Positions 35,146 through 44,446 of a stretch of DNA of 64,000 nucleotides are shown here, piece by piece. Position 1 is the first letter of the stretch, and every line of letters starts with the position of its first letter. The notes beneath the pieces were generated by a model. It saw only the letters and a program-made list of their open reading frames with translations, did no database searches and was not told the origin of the DNA. Where the stretch lies: positions 124,001 to 188,000 of the forward strand of contig NZ_LXXZ01000040.1 of NCBI RefSeq assembly GCF_003244875.1, written 5' to 3'. The position numbers and the translations under genes are program-made. Source of the DNA: Stenotrophomonas sepilia (GTDB lineage Bacteria > Pseudomonadota > Gammaproteobacteria > Xanthomonadales > Xanthomonadaceae).

Positions 35146-35210
35146 TGCCGGAGGAGCAGCGGTCGGCTTCGGGCCACCCGCGATGCCTCCGGCAAGGACG
35201 AACCCGAAGC
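35146..35210 (+). promoter_or_regulatory. Candidate H-type RNA pseudoknot upstream of fruA
   Basis: Two perfect stems interlock in the fruK-fruA gap. Stem 1 is TGCCGGAGG (35146-35154) with CCTCCGGCA (35186-35194); stem 2 is GCTTCGGG (35166-35173) with CCCGAAGC (35203-35210). Connecting loops are 11, 12 and 8 bases, which is sterically possible. The fruA ribosome site AGGAG begins about six bases after stem 2, so folding could control fruA translation. Confidence 0.5.
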
Positions 35211-35225
35211 ATTCCAGGAGTTCCC

Positions 35226-36932
35226 ATGCACGCTTCCACCGTAGTCATCGCCGCTGGCGAACGCAGCATCGAGGCGGTACTTGCCGCCGAGGCTCTGCGT
35301 CGCGCGGCCCGCCAGCGCGGGCTTGAGCTGATGATCGAAATCCGCAGCGACCAGGGCGTGACCGGCGCGCTGCCCGCCTCGGACGCCGCCTCCCCGACCC
35401 AGCTGCTGCTGGTGGGCGATGGCGAGGCAGACATCGCACGCTTCGGCAATGCCCGGATCGTGCATGCCAGCCTGGGCGAGGTATTGGACGATCCGGTCGC
35501 CGCGCTTGCACCGCTCGCAGCTGCGCCGGCCAGTGCCCCCGCCACCGGGGCTGGCAAGCGCATCGTTGCCGTCACCTCCTGCCCCACCGGCATCGCTCAC
35601 ACCTTCATGGCAGCAGAAGGCCTGCAACAGGCTGCCAAAGCGCTGGGCCATGCGATCCGGGTTGAAACACAGGGCTCGGTCGGCGCGCAGGATGCGTTGA
35701 GCGATGCGGAAATCGCCGCTGCCGATGTGGTGCTGATCGCCGCCGACCGCGAAGTCGATCTTTCGCGTTTCGCAGGCAAGCGCCTGTTCAAGAGTGGTAC
35801 CAAGCCGGCGATCAATGACGGCCAGAACCTGATCCGCAAGGCGCTGGCCGAGGCCGGCGTGCACGCGGGGACAGCGGCTTCGGGCCGTACCGCAGAAAGG
35901 AACAAGAGCACCGGTCCTTACAAGCACCTGATGACCGGCGTGTCGTTCATGCTGCCGTTCGTGACAGCCGGCGGCCTGTTGATCGCCCTGGCGTTCGCAC
36001 TCGGCGGCATCTATGCCTTCGACGACGCACACAAGGGGACGCTGGCCTGGTCGCTGTTCCAGATCGGCGCCAAGTCCGGTTTCATGCTGATGGTGCCGGC
36101 GCTGGCCGGCTACATCGCCTACTCCATCGCCGACCGCCCCGGCATCGCGCCCGGCATGATCGGCGGGCTGGTTGCGGTCAACATGGACGCAGGTTTCATC
36201 GGCGGCATCCTGGCGGGCTTCATCGCCGGCTATGGCGTGCACTGGATCAACCGTGCGCTGCGCCTGCCGCGCAGCCTGGAAGGCCTCAAGCCGGTGCTGA
36301 TCCTGCCGGTGCTGGGCACGCTGCTGGTCGGCCTGCTGATGATGTACGTGATCGGCACGCCGGTGGCCGCACTGCTGGCCTGGCTGACCGACTGGCTGCG
36401 CGGCATGGAGGGCAGCAGCGCGATCCTGCTCGGTTTGCTGCTGGGCGGCATGATGGCCGTTGACATGGGTGGACCGGTAAACAAGGCGTCCTACGCCTTC
36501 TCCACCGCCCTGATTTCCAGCCAGGTCTACACGCCGATGGCGGCGACCATGATCGGCGGCATGACGCCACCGCTGGGCATCGCGCTGGCGACGTGGTTGT
36601 TCAGCAACCGCTTCACTGCCGAGGAGCGCGGCACTGCCGGTGCCGCCGGCGTGCTCGGCCTGAGCTTCGTGACCGAGGGGGCTATTCCCTACGCGGCACG
36701 CGATCCGCTGCGCACCATTCCTGCGCTGATCCTCGGCTCGGCCGTGGCCGGTGCGATCTCGATGGCCGCAGGCGTCGAGTTGAAGGTGCCGCACGGCGGT
36801 GTGTTCGTGCTGCCGATCCCGAACGCGGTCACCCATCTTGGTGTCTACCTGCTGGCGCTGTTGGCCGGCGTGGCGGTCACCGCGATTGCACTGCGCATCC
36901 TCAAGAAGCCGGTCACAGCCCCCACCCTGTAA
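35226..36932 (+). CDS. fruA: Fructose PTS transporter, EIIB'BC
   Basis: A 568-residue membrane permease that imports fructose and phosphorylates it at C1. Residues 1-100 are a degenerate IIB' domain without active cysteine, 110-205 the active IIB with C119 ([18 protein letters not shown]), and about 235-568 the IIC channel with eight or more helices ([40 protein letters not shown]). This order is usual for FruA. AGGAG precedes the ATG. The downstream porin begins 14 bases after its stop. Confidence 0.95.
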   Translation: MHASTVVIAAGERSIEAVLAAEALRRAARQRGLELMIEIRSDQGVTGALPASDAASPTQLLLVGDGEADIARFGNARIVHASLGEVLDDPVAALAPLAAAPASAPATGAGKRIVAVTSCPTGIAHTFMAAEGLQQAAKALGHAIRVETQGSVGAQDALSDAEIAAADVVLIAADREVDLSRFAGKRLFKSGTKPAINDGQNLIRKALAEAGVHAGTAASGRTAERNKSTGPYKHLMTGVSFMLPFVTAGGLLIALAFALGGIYAFDDAHKGTLAWSLFQIGAKSGFMLMVPALAGYIAYSIADRPGIAPGMIGGLVAVNMDAGFIGGILAGFIAGYGVHWINRALRLPRSLEGLKPVLILPVLGTLLVGLLMMYVIGTPVAALLAWLTDWLRGMEGSSAILLGLLLGGMMAVDMGGPVNKASYAFSTALISSQVYTPMAATMIGGMTPPLGIALATWLFSNRFTAEERGTAGAAGVLGLSFVTEGAIPYAARDPLRTIPALILGSAVAGAISMAAGVELKVPHGGVFVLPIPNAVTHLGVYLLALLAGVAVTAIALRILKKPVTAPTL

Positions 36933-36946
36933 AAGGAACCCCGCCC

Positions 36947-38200
36947 ATGACCTGCCCTTCCTGCCGCCTGGTGCCGGTAGCGATCCTGCTGACCCTGCCC
37001 TCACTGGCCGTAGCTGCCAACGCGAGTGATGTCTTCACTCCCAAACTGGCTTACACCGGCGAGGCGGCCGCCACGCTCGATGGTGGCAAGCGCAGCGGCA
37101 CCGCTTACGCCGGCCAGCTGATGTTCGGCGCCGATGTTGACCTCGACGCTGCGTTCGGCTGGCGGGGGGCCACGATCAAGGCCTATGGCATCAATCGCCA
37201 CGGCACCAACCTCGCCAACAGCAGCACCGGCAACAGCACCTCGGTGCAGGAAATCTACGGCGGCCAGGGGACCCGCCTGGCCAACCTGACCCTGGAACAG
37301 AAGCTGTTCAACGACCGGCTGGTGCTGGAGGCCGGTCGCAGCGTCGCCAACATCCACCACCTCGGGTCGGAGCTGTGCCAGTACTTCCAGGGCAACTCGG
37401 CGTGCGGCAACCCGACCTACGTTTTCCGCACCAGCAACTTCACCTGGTGGCCGGTGTCGAGCTGGATGGCCGACGCCACGGCCTGGGTGACGCCCGATGT
37501 CTATGTCCGCATCGGTGCCTACCAGGTCGATCCCAGCCAGGCCGAGGATGGCCAGCATGGCCTGAAGTGGAATACGAACCAGGCCACCGGCTGGATCGTG
37601 CCCTACACGATCGGCTGGCGCAGCCCGGCTTCGGCACGACTGAAAGCCCGCTACGAACTCGGTGGCTGGCAGGACAACTCGACCTATCGCGATCCGCTGC
37701 GCGATGCCAACGGCATTCCCGCGCTGCTCAGTGGCCAGGAGTACGCGGCACGCCACGGTCGCTCCGGTGCGTTCGCGCGCTTCGAGCAGCAGCTTACCGG
37801 CGATGGCAATGGCCGCGGCCTGACCCTTTTCGGCGCCGCGCTCAAGGGTACCTCCGGGCAGCTGATCGAGGATCACTTCCTGCAGGCCGGGCTTGTGCAG
37901 AAGGGCACGTTCGCCCGCCGGCCGCAGGACAGCATCGGCTTCGTCGTCACCCGGCAGAAGTACAGCGGCATCGCGCTGGAGAACCTCCGCCTGGCCCGCG
38001 CTGCCGCCGGCGGCAGCGGCACCCCGCACGGAAGCCAGGTGATGATGGAGCTGAGCTATGGCATCCAGCTCACCCCGCAGCTCAGGATTGCACCGAACCT
38101 GCACTACATCGTGCATCCGGACCCGTTCAACGAACCTGCGCGGCAGCGGGACCTGCCGAATGCACTGATCGCGGGCATGCGGGTTGACTGGAACCTGTAG
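36947..38200 (+). CDS. OprB-type carbohydrate-selective porin
   Basis: A 417-residue outer-membrane beta-barrel porin of the OprB family, with a signal peptide (CRLVPVAILLTLPSLAVAA). Barrel strands alternate in the typical way (RGATIKAYGINRHGTN; LVLEAGRSVANIHH; VYVRIGAYQVDPSQA) and end in VDWNL. It follows fruA by 14 bases with AAGGA as ribosome site, so it belongs to the fructose operon and probably lets fructose cross the outer membrane. Some related porins show preference for glucose; the selectivity here is inferred from context. Confidence 0.9.
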   Translation: MTCPSCRLVPVAILLTLPSLAVAANASDVFTPKLAYTGEAAATLDGGKRSGTAYAGQLMFGADVDLDAAFGWRGATIKAYGINRHGTNLANSSTGNSTSVQEIYGGQGTRLANLTLEQKLFNDRLVLEAGRSVANIHHLGSELCQYFQGNSACGNPTYVFRTSNFTWWPVSSWMADATAWVTPDVYVRIGAYQVDPSQAEDGQHGLKWNTNQATGWIVPYTIGWRSPASARLKARYELGGWQDNSTYRDPLRDANGIPALLSGQEYAARHGRSGAFARFEQQLTGDGNGRGLTLFGAALKGTSGQLIEDHFLQAGLVQKGTFARRPQDSIGFVVTRQKYSGIALENLRLARAAAGGSGTPHGSQVMMELSYGIQLTPQLRIAPNLHYIVHPDPFNEPARQRDLPNALIAGMRVDWNL

Positions 38201-38284
38201 CAGATGGCACGTGTCGGTCAGGCGCAGCCCGTGTCAGGCACCAGGGTCCACAACCGGTCCAGGCGGCGTACCGATACTCCGGAA

Positions 38285-38306
38285 CCAGGGCGATTGCGGG
38301 CCCTGG
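38285..38306. terminator. Hairpin between the fructose operon and the xylan operon
   Basis: A perfect seven-pair stem CCAGGGC / GCCCTGG with an eight-base loop, in the 113-base gap between two convergent operons. Confidence 0.5.
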
Positions 38307-38313
38307 CCGGGCT

Positions 38314-39159
38314 TCAGCTGCTGTCCGCCACCCACGCCAGTTCGAACGTCAACGCGAGGCGCTGGCCAGGCTCCAGCCGGTGCGGTGCCAGCGTGAAGCC
38401 GTCCGGCGGGCCACTCTGCGGTTCGACACAGGTGGCGTGCGGCGCAGCGTCGTAGACCACCCAGTGGTCGTGGTCCGACCTCAGCCGCAGGCGTTGGCCT
38501 TCGCGTACCAGCGTGATGTCACCGTCGGCAACGAAGCAGTCATCCCAGGGGCCGGTGGTGGGCTCCACGTGGGGCAGCGTGGCAATACCTTCCCTGTCCC
38601 GCGGATACATCGCGCGAGGATTGAACAGCAACCGGTCCGGCTTCCTGAACCAGGGGTGCCAGCCCAGCACCGCCGGCATCGCCTGCTCGCCGGCCTGGAC
38701 CGAAAGGCGCAGCTGCAGGGTGTGCCCCTGCAACCGCAGTTCCAGCATGGCAATGCCACCGAAGGGCCAGTAGCTGTCGCGCGGCAGCTGCAGCGACACC
38801 TCGGCTGCGGCCGCATCCAGCCGGTCGATCTGCCAGGGTCGCGAGAAGCCGACCCCATGGATGGCATGCCCGTCGAAGTTGAGCGGCAGCCGATGCGGCA
38901 TGCCGTCAAAACGGAACTGTCCACGGCGGATGCGCCCGGCCCACGGCACCATCGGGTAGCAGCCCCAGGCGATCGCCGCCGCCCCGGTCTCCTGCGCGTC
39001 CACCAGCCATTCCACGCCCCGGTAACGTAGGTGCGCGATGCGCCCGCCCGCCGCTGCGGCGAGCGCAACCTCCAGTTCGCCGCATCTCAGCCAGTGCAGC
39101 TGACCGGCCGGCAGCGGGGCCAGCGCATCATCCCTCGGCAACATGTGCTCAGGCCCCAT
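38314..39159 (-). CDS. Aldose 1-epimerase
   Basis: A 281-residue galactose mutarotase-like protein that interconverts alpha and beta sugar forms. Family blocks are GCYPMVPWAGRIRRGQF (Asn of the usual NR replaced, as in YeaD-like forms), FDGHAIHGVGFSRPW with the active His, VLGWHPWF with the second His, and CVEPQSGPPDGF with the catalytic Glu. No signal peptide, so cytoplasmic. It is the last gene of the alpha-glucuronidase operon, where it would supply the xylose or arabinose anomer needed by isomerases. A start five codons downstream is also possible; the present one overlaps the GH43 gene by 11 bases. Confidence 0.88.
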   Translation of the reverse strand: MGPEHMLPRDDALAPLPAGQLHWLRCGELEVALAAAAGGRIAHLRYRGVEWLVDAQETGAAAIAWGCYPMVPWAGRIRRGQFRFDGMPHRLPLNFDGHAIHGVGFSRPWQIDRLDAAAAEVSLQLPRDSYWPFGGIAMLELRLQGHTLQLRLSVQAGEQAMPAVLGWHPWFRKPDRLLFNPRAMYPRDREGIATLPHVEPTTGPWDDCFVADGDITLVREGQRLRLRSDHDHWVVYDAAPHATCVEPQSGPPDGFTLAPHRLEPGQRLALTFELAWVADSS

Positions 39160-40195
39160 AGGGATTGATCGTGCGGATGCTTCCGTCCGGCTCCATGTGC
39201 AGCGGCGTGCACTTGGCCGAGCGCAGGTGGGTAATGCCGCCGGACATCAGCGCATCGTGATAGAACAGGTACCACTGGCCCTGGAACTGGCAGATGGAGT
39301 GGTGGGTGGTCCAACCGACCACGGGGGTGAGGATCACGCCAGCATAGGTGAACGGCCCGTACGGGCTGTCACCCACGGCGTAGCACAGCTGGTGGGTGTT
39401 GCCAGTGGAGTACGACAGGTAGTAGCGACCCTGGTACCTGTGCAGCCACGGGCCTTCGAAGAAACGGCGCGCATGGTCGTCCGCACGCAGCGGCTGGCCA
39501 TGCTCATCCAGGATCTGCACTTCGCGGGTGGGTTCGGCCAGCTCGGTCATTCCAGCATCCAGGCGGCCCACGCGCGGCCCCAGGGCCGGCGCGCCGCCCT
39601 CGGGTTCCTCGTGCGCTTCGCTGTACTGGTTGTCACGATACTTCTGCAGCTGCCCGCCCCAGATGCCACCGAAGTACAGGTAGTGGCTGCCATCGTCGTC
39701 TTCGAACACGGCCGGGTCGATCGAGTACGCGCCCTTGATCGGCTCCGGCTGGGGTGCGAACGGGCCCTCCGGTCGCGCACCGATTGCCACGCCGATGCGG
39801 AACCGGCCCTCGGCGTCCTTGGCCGGGAAGTACAGGTAGTAGCGGCCATCGCGACAGGCGGCATCGGGAGCCCACATCTGTTTCCGCGCCCACGGCACGT
39901 CGCGCACGTGCAACGCCATGCCGCAATCCACGGCCGCGCTATCGGGCGTATCCATCTTCAGCACATGGTAATCCTGCATGCCGAAGTGGCCGCCTTCATC
40001 GTCGAATGGCTGGCCACCGTCGATGTCGTGCGACGGATAGATGTACAGGCGCCCCTCGAATACGTGCGCCGAAGGGTCGGCGGTGTAGATGTGGGTCACC
40101 AGCGGTTGCGAAATGGCGTGTGCGCTGAGCTGCGCGAGACGGGCTTCGCTGGCCTGGCCGTCTTCACCGGCAGAGAGGTCGATCATGGTTGTCAT
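39149..40195 (-). CDS. Cytoplasmic GH43 glycosidase (xylosidase/arabinofuranosidase type)
   Basis: A 348-residue five-bladed beta-propeller of family GH43. The three acidic residues are visible: D in YTADPSAHV (base), D in YSIDPAVF (pKa helper) and E in FFEGPWLH (acid). Other blade blocks include MWAPDAACRDGRYYLYFPAKD and GRYYLSYSTGNTHQL. There is no signal peptide, unlike the other GH43 of this operon, so it should act on short xylo- or arabinoxylo-oligosaccharides brought in by the transporter gene seven bases upstream. Xylosidase or arabinofuranosidase activity cannot be separated by sequence. Confidence 0.9.
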   Translation of the reverse strand: MTTMIDLSAGEDGQASEARLAQLSAHAISQPLVTHIYTADPSAHVFEGRLYIYPSHDIDGGQPFDDEGGHFGMQDYHVLKMDTPDSAAVDCGMALHVRDVPWARKQMWAPDAACRDGRYYLYFPAKDAEGRFRIGVAIGARPEGPFAPQPEPIKGAYSIDPAVFEDDDGSHYLYFGGIWGGQLQKYRDNQYSEAHEEPEGGAPALGPRVGRLDAGMTELAEPTREVQILDEHGQPLRADDHARRFFEGPWLHRYQGRYYLSYSTGNTHQLCYAVGDSPYGPFTYAGVILTPVVGWTTHHSICQFQGQWYLFYHDALMSGGITHLRSAKCTPLHMEPDGSIRTINPYGA

Positions 40196-40202
40196 CTTGG
40201 CG

Positions 40203-41687
40203 TTACGCGGAGGCGTCGGCGGAACGGCGACGCAGGTGGAGATCCTGCTCGATGCGGGTTTCCGCGCGCTTGTCGATCCGGTAGAAGAACAGCAGCGCCA
40301 CGGCGAGCAGGAACGGAAGGGAGCAATAGACGCTTACGGTCAGGCGGATGCCCTGCACCACGGCCTCAGGCTGCTGCACCAGGCCTGCCTGGTAGCCGTA
40401 GTGGGCAAGGATCGCGGCGACCAGCGCGCCGCCGACACTGAGGCCGATCTTCAGGCCGCACAGCATCGCCGAGAAGATGATCGCCGTTGCCCGGCGATGG
40501 TTCTTCCACTCGGAGTAGTCCGCAACGTCCGCGATCATCGCCCACAGCAGCGGGATGGTGATGCCATAGCAGAAGCCATGCAGCATGAAGGCAGCGAAGG
40601 CCACCGCCACGCCCGTGGGTGGAAACAGGTAGAAGGCAAGCAGGAACAGGGTCGAGACAAACAGGGCGCCACCGAAGACATCGCGCTTGCCGAAGCGATC
40701 CGCCAGCCGCCGTGATGCACCAATACCCAGGATCATGCAGAGGATGCCGCACGCGTTGAACAGGCTGAACGCCGAGGTGGCCGCGTCCTTCGGCCAGGTG
40801 AACGCCGCGAAGCCGGCGCTGGCCAAGGCGCCATTCAATGCACGGATCAGGCCGTTGAAGCCTGAGTTCTCCAGGAAACCGGCCAGCGCCGCTTCGCTCA
40901 TGTAGTACTGGAAGTAATAGATGTAGGTGCCGCCTTTCAACGCCAGGTTGATGAACACCAGCACGGTCAGGGCCAGCATCACCTGCCACGGGCGGTTGTG
41001 CAGCAGGTCGGACAGGTCCTGCACAATGCCGCCGGTCTGCTCGCGCGTCGGCACGATGCGCTCGCGGGTGGTGGCGAAGGTGATCAGGAAGAACACTGTT
41101 CCGATCAGTGCGAAGGCGGTCATGACCTGTTCGAAGCCGCGCACCCGGTCGCCGTCACCCAGAATCAGCACCAGCGGCATCAGCAGCACCTGGATGATGA
41201 ACTGCGCGATCATCACGGCCACGAAGCGGTACGCCGAAAGGCTGTTGCGCTGGGCCATGCTGCCGGTCAGCACGCCGCTCAGCGCCGAGTACGGCAGGTT
41301 GTTCGCGGCGTAAACGCAGACCAGCAGCGCGTAGGTGCCCAGTGCATAGATCACCTTTCCGCGCTCGCCCAGGTCCGGGGTGCTGAACGCCAGCAGGGAC
41401 AGTACGCCAAAGGGGATGGCCGTCCACAGGATCCACGGGCGGAAGCGGCCCCAACGGGTGGACGTTCGGTCAGCCGCAATGCCGATCAACGGCGTGAACA
41501 CGAAAGCTCCCAGCAGGCCGACCACAAAGATGATCGTGGCCGCGGTCGCAGCTGGCAGGCGGTAGACGTCGGTGTAGAAGAATGCCAGGTAGGTGATCAG
41601 GGTCTGGAAGATCAGGTTGGCGGCGAGATCGCCCAGGCTGTAGCCGAGCTTCTCGCGTACCGATAGCGCGTGTTCAGTGCTTGCCAT
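40203..41687 (-). CDS. GPH-family glycoside:cation symporter (XynP/XylP type)
   Basis: A 494-residue inner-membrane transporter with about 12 helices. The glycoside-pentoside-hexuronide family mark is seen in LIGIAADRTSTRWGRFRPWIL, and the N-terminus KLGYSLGDLAANLIFQT is typical. Members import xylosides, melibiose or glucuronides with Na+ or H+. Between GH3 (59 bases upstream) and the cytoplasmic GH43 (seven bases downstream), it most likely brings xylo-oligosaccharides into the cytoplasm. Confidence 0.9.
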   Translation of the reverse strand: MASTEHALSVREKLGYSLGDLAANLIFQTLITYLAFFYTDVYRLPAATAATIIFVVGLLGAFVFTPLIGIAADRTSTRWGRFRPWILWTAIPFGVLSLLAFSTPDLGERGKVIYALGTYALLVCVYAANNLPYSALSGVLTGSMAQRNSLSAYRFVAVMIAQFIIQVLLMPLVLILGDGDRVRGFEQVMTAFALIGTVFFLITFATTRERIVPTREQTGGIVQDLSDLLHNRPWQVMLALTVLVFINLALKGGTYIYYFQYYMSEAALAGFLENSGFNGLIRALNGALASAGFAAFTWPKDAATSAFSLFNACGILCMILGIGASRRLADRFGKRDVFGGALFVSTLFLLAFYLFPPTGVAVAFAAFMLHGFCYGITIPLLWAMIADVADYSEWKNHRRATAIIFSAMLCGLKIGLSVGGALVAAILAHYGYQAGLVQQPEAVVQGIRLTVSVYCSLPFLLAVALLFFYRIDKRAETRIEQDLHLRRRSADASA

Positions 41688-41746
41688 GCAGCGGACGTCC
41701 TGGAAAAGGAATCTGGTCGAAGGGGAACCGATGCCAACGAGGGCGA

Positions 41747-44446
41747 TCAGTCATGCGCGGGCACCACGCTGAACCTGCCCTGCGCACGTATATCGGCACT
41801 GGACGCCCCTACCCTGACCTCGTAGGCACCGGGCTGCACCGCGTACGCCGCACGCGCTTGGTCATAGTGGCGCAGGGCCTGCGCCGCCTGCAGGGTGAAC
41901 GTCACCGTGCGGCGTTCGCCCGGGGCCAGCTGGACGCGCTGGAAGCCACGCAGTTCCTGCACGGCATCGCCGCTGCCGGCGTGTTCGCGCCGCACGTACA
42001 GCTGTACCACTTCATCACCGCTGCGTGTGCCCGCATTGGTCACATCCACCGTCACGCCCAGGCGGCCATCGGCGCCGATGGTGTCCGCATCGAGGCGGAG
42101 CGCTCCATAATCGAAGCGCGTGTACGAGAGTCCGTGACCGAACGGATACAGCGGCGTGCCGCGGAAGTAGCGGTAGGTGCGGCCCTCCATGGCGTAGTCG
42201 TCGAATGCCGGCATCACTTCGCCGGCCTTGTAGAACGTGACCGGCAAGCGACCCGCCGGATTGACGTCGCCGAACAGCGCCTGGCCGACGGCGGTGCCGC
42301 CGCGCTGCCCGGGGTACCAGCTCATCAGGATCGCCGGCAGATGCGCCTGCGCCCAGTCCACGGCGATGGCTGAGCCGCCGGTGAGTACCATCACCACCGG
42401 CTTGCCGGTAGCGTGCAGGGCCTCCAGCAGGGTGCGCTGCGGCGCGGGCAAGCGCAGGTCGGTACGGTCGCCACCGGCAAAACCCGGATAGTTGACCGTC
42501 ATCTCCTCGCCTTCGACATCGCCGGTGAGTCCACCAACGAACACCACCACATCGGCCTCCCGTGCGGCATCGAGCGCTTCATCGAACGGCGCCTTGGCAC
42601 CGGGCATGCGCCACCCCAGGCGCACGCCGGCATCGCGCTGGTCGTCGTAGTACTCCAGCTTCAGGTCATAGGCACGCCCCGCCTGCAGGTCGAGTTCGAC
42701 ACCCTCGGCATGCAGGCGATCCGTGTTCACCCAGTGATCGATCACACGCTTGCCGTCCAGGTACAGACGGTAGCCATCATCGCCGGCCACCTCCAGCCGG
42801 TAACGACCGGACACGGGGGGCAGCAGCTGGCCACTCCAGCGGATGCTGAAGCGGTCGTCGGGAATCCCCTGCCCCGGTGCCGCTTCGCCGCGTGCCAGCA
42901 GGTTGTCGGTCGGCGAGCCGCGGTCCCAGCGGAAGCCGATCTGCGCATCGGTACGTACCAGGGCCGGAGTGCCAGACAGGTCGGGCGTGCGGAAGTACTC
43001 GCCGCGCAGGCCGCGCTCGGGCGAGTCCGCTGAGGGCCGCAGGAAGGTCGGCTCGATCAACGGCGTGGCACCGGGGTCATCGCGGCCCTCCACCAGGTCG
43101 ACGCCACGCGCATACCGCACCTCAGCGCCCTTGGCCGCCTCGCGTATGCCCTGCAGGATCGTGACCGGCGCGGCCGGTGTGCCGAAGTAGTTGCCGAGCA
43201 GCGCCATGGTGTCGTCGGCGGTGGGTCCAACCACGGCAATGCGCCTGGTGTCGCGCGACAGCGGCAGGATGCCATCGTTCTTCAGCAGCACCAGCGATGC
43301 CTGCGCGGCCTTCAGGGCAAGCGCATCATGGGCCGGCGCCTGGTTCACCGAGGCCGGAATGCGCGCCCAGCGCACCCGCTCCGGCGGATCGAACATGCCC
43401 AGGCGCATCCGTGCGGTGAACAGGCGGGTCACCGCATCGTCGATCTCCGCTTCGCTGATCAGTCCCTGGCGCACTGCCGCAGGCAGCGTTGCGTACTCCT
43501 GGCCGCATTCCAGCTCGGTGCCGTTCCTGACCGCCAGCGCCGCGGCGGCTTCGCGCGTGGCAACGATATGGTGGTGCTTCCAGATGTCGACGATGGCCCA
43601 GCAGTCCGAGACCACGTAGCCCTTGAAGCCCCAGTCGCGTCGCAGCACATCACGCAGCAGGAAACGGCTGGCGCTGGCGGACTCGCCGTACACGCGGTTG
43701 TAGGCGCCCATGACCGCATCCACTTCGCCTTCCTTCACCAGCGCTTCGAACGCCGGCAGGTAGGTGTCATACAGGTCGCGCCGGCTCGGGCGTGCATCGA
43801 AGTGATGGCGGTCGGCCTCCGGGCCGCTGTGCACGGCCAGATGCTTGGCGGTGGCGTCCAGCTTGCGGTAGACGGGGTCGTCGCCCTGCAGGCCGCGTAC
43901 GAAGGCCACGCCCATGCGCGCGGTGAGGTACGGATCCTCGCCATAGGTCTCCTGTCCGCGCCCCCAGCGCGGGTCGCGGAAGATGTTGACGTTCGGCGAC
44001 CAGAAGGTCAGGCCCTGGTAACGGCCATGCGCGCCTTCTCGGAGGAACTGGTGGTGCTTCGCGCGGGCCTCGTCGCTGATGGTCGTGGCCACCTGCCCCA
44101 TCAACGGTACATCGAAGGTCGCGGCCAGGCCGATTGCCTGCGGAAACACCGTGGCCTGCCCCGCCCGTGCGACGCCATGCAACCCCTCATTCCACCAGTC
44201 GTAGGCGGGCACTCCCAGCCGTTCGATTGCCGGTGCAGCATTCTGCATCTGCGCGGCCTTCTCTTCCAGGGTCATCTGCGCGACGAGTGCGGCGGCCCGT
44301 TGCTCGAAGCTTGCCGAGGCATCCAGCCAGGGCCGTGGCGCGGCCGCGGCCGCGGACGCCGCGGCCGCCACGCAGGTGAGGACGAACAGGGTAGCCCGGC
44401 CACGCCACGTGCGGCGGCGGGTCCTGGACGAAATCGACAGTCTCAT
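41747..44446 (-). CDS. Exported GH3 beta-xylosidase/glucosidase with PA14 domain
   Basis: An 899-residue exported GH3 enzyme. A signal peptide (LFVLTCVAAAASAAAAA) is followed by the (beta/alpha)8 barrel with nucleophile Asp in GYVVSDCWAIVD, the second domain, a PA14 insert (about 460-600; LRGEYFRTPDLSGTP, DDGYRLYLDGKRVIDHW) and the C-terminal Fn3-like domain (VDVTNAGTRSGDEVVQLYV). This architecture is common in xylan 1,4-beta-xylosidases of Xanthomonadaceae. It would cut xylose from ends of xylo-oligosaccharides in the periplasm. The ATG overlaps the end of the upstream GH43 gene by four bases. Confidence 0.92.
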   Translation of the reverse strand: MRLSISSRTRRRTWRGRATLFVLTCVAAAASAAAAAPRPWLDASASFEQRAAALVAQMTLEEKAAQMQNAAPAIERLGVPAYDWWNEGLHGVARAGQATVFPQAIGLAATFDVPLMGQVATTISDEARAKHHQFLREGAHGRYQGLTFWSPNVNIFRDPRWGRGQETYGEDPYLTARMGVAFVRGLQGDDPVYRKLDATAKHLAVHSGPEADRHHFDARPSRRDLYDTYLPAFEALVKEGEVDAVMGAYNRVYGESASASRFLLRDVLRRDWGFKGYVVSDCWAIVDIWKHHHIVATREAAAALAVRNGTELECGQEYATLPAAVRQGLISEAEIDDAVTRLFTARMRLGMFDPPERVRWARIPASVNQAPAHDALALKAAQASLVLLKNDGILPLSRDTRRIAVVGPTADDTMALLGNYFGTPAAPVTILQGIREAAKGAEVRYARGVDLVEGRDDPGATPLIEPTFLRPSADSPERGLRGEYFRTPDLSGTPALVRTDAQIGFRWDRGSPTDNLLARGEAAPGQGIPDDRFSIRWSGQLLPPVSGRYRLEVAGDDGYRLYLDGKRVIDHWVNTDRLHAEGVELDLQAGRAYDLKLEYYDDQRDAGVRLGWRMPGAKAPFDEALDAAREADVVVFVGGLTGDVEGEEMTVNYPGFAGGDRTDLRLPAPQRTLLEALHATGKPVVMVLTGGSAIAVDWAQAHLPAILMSWYPGQRGGTAVGQALFGDVNPAGRLPVTFYKAGEVMPAFDDYAMEGRTYRYFRGTPLYPFGHGLSYTRFDYGALRLDADTIGADGRLGVTVDVTNAGTRSGDEVVQLYVRREHAGSGDAVQELRGFQRVQLAPGERRTVTFTLQAAQALRHYDQARAAYAVQPGAYEVRVGASSADIRAQGRFSVVPAHD

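Noticed and set aside
34740..37004. 754-codon open frame on the minus strand
   Set aside because: Antisense to fruK, fruA and the start of the porin gene; composition (Gln, His, Arg, Gly) is that of a shadow frame.
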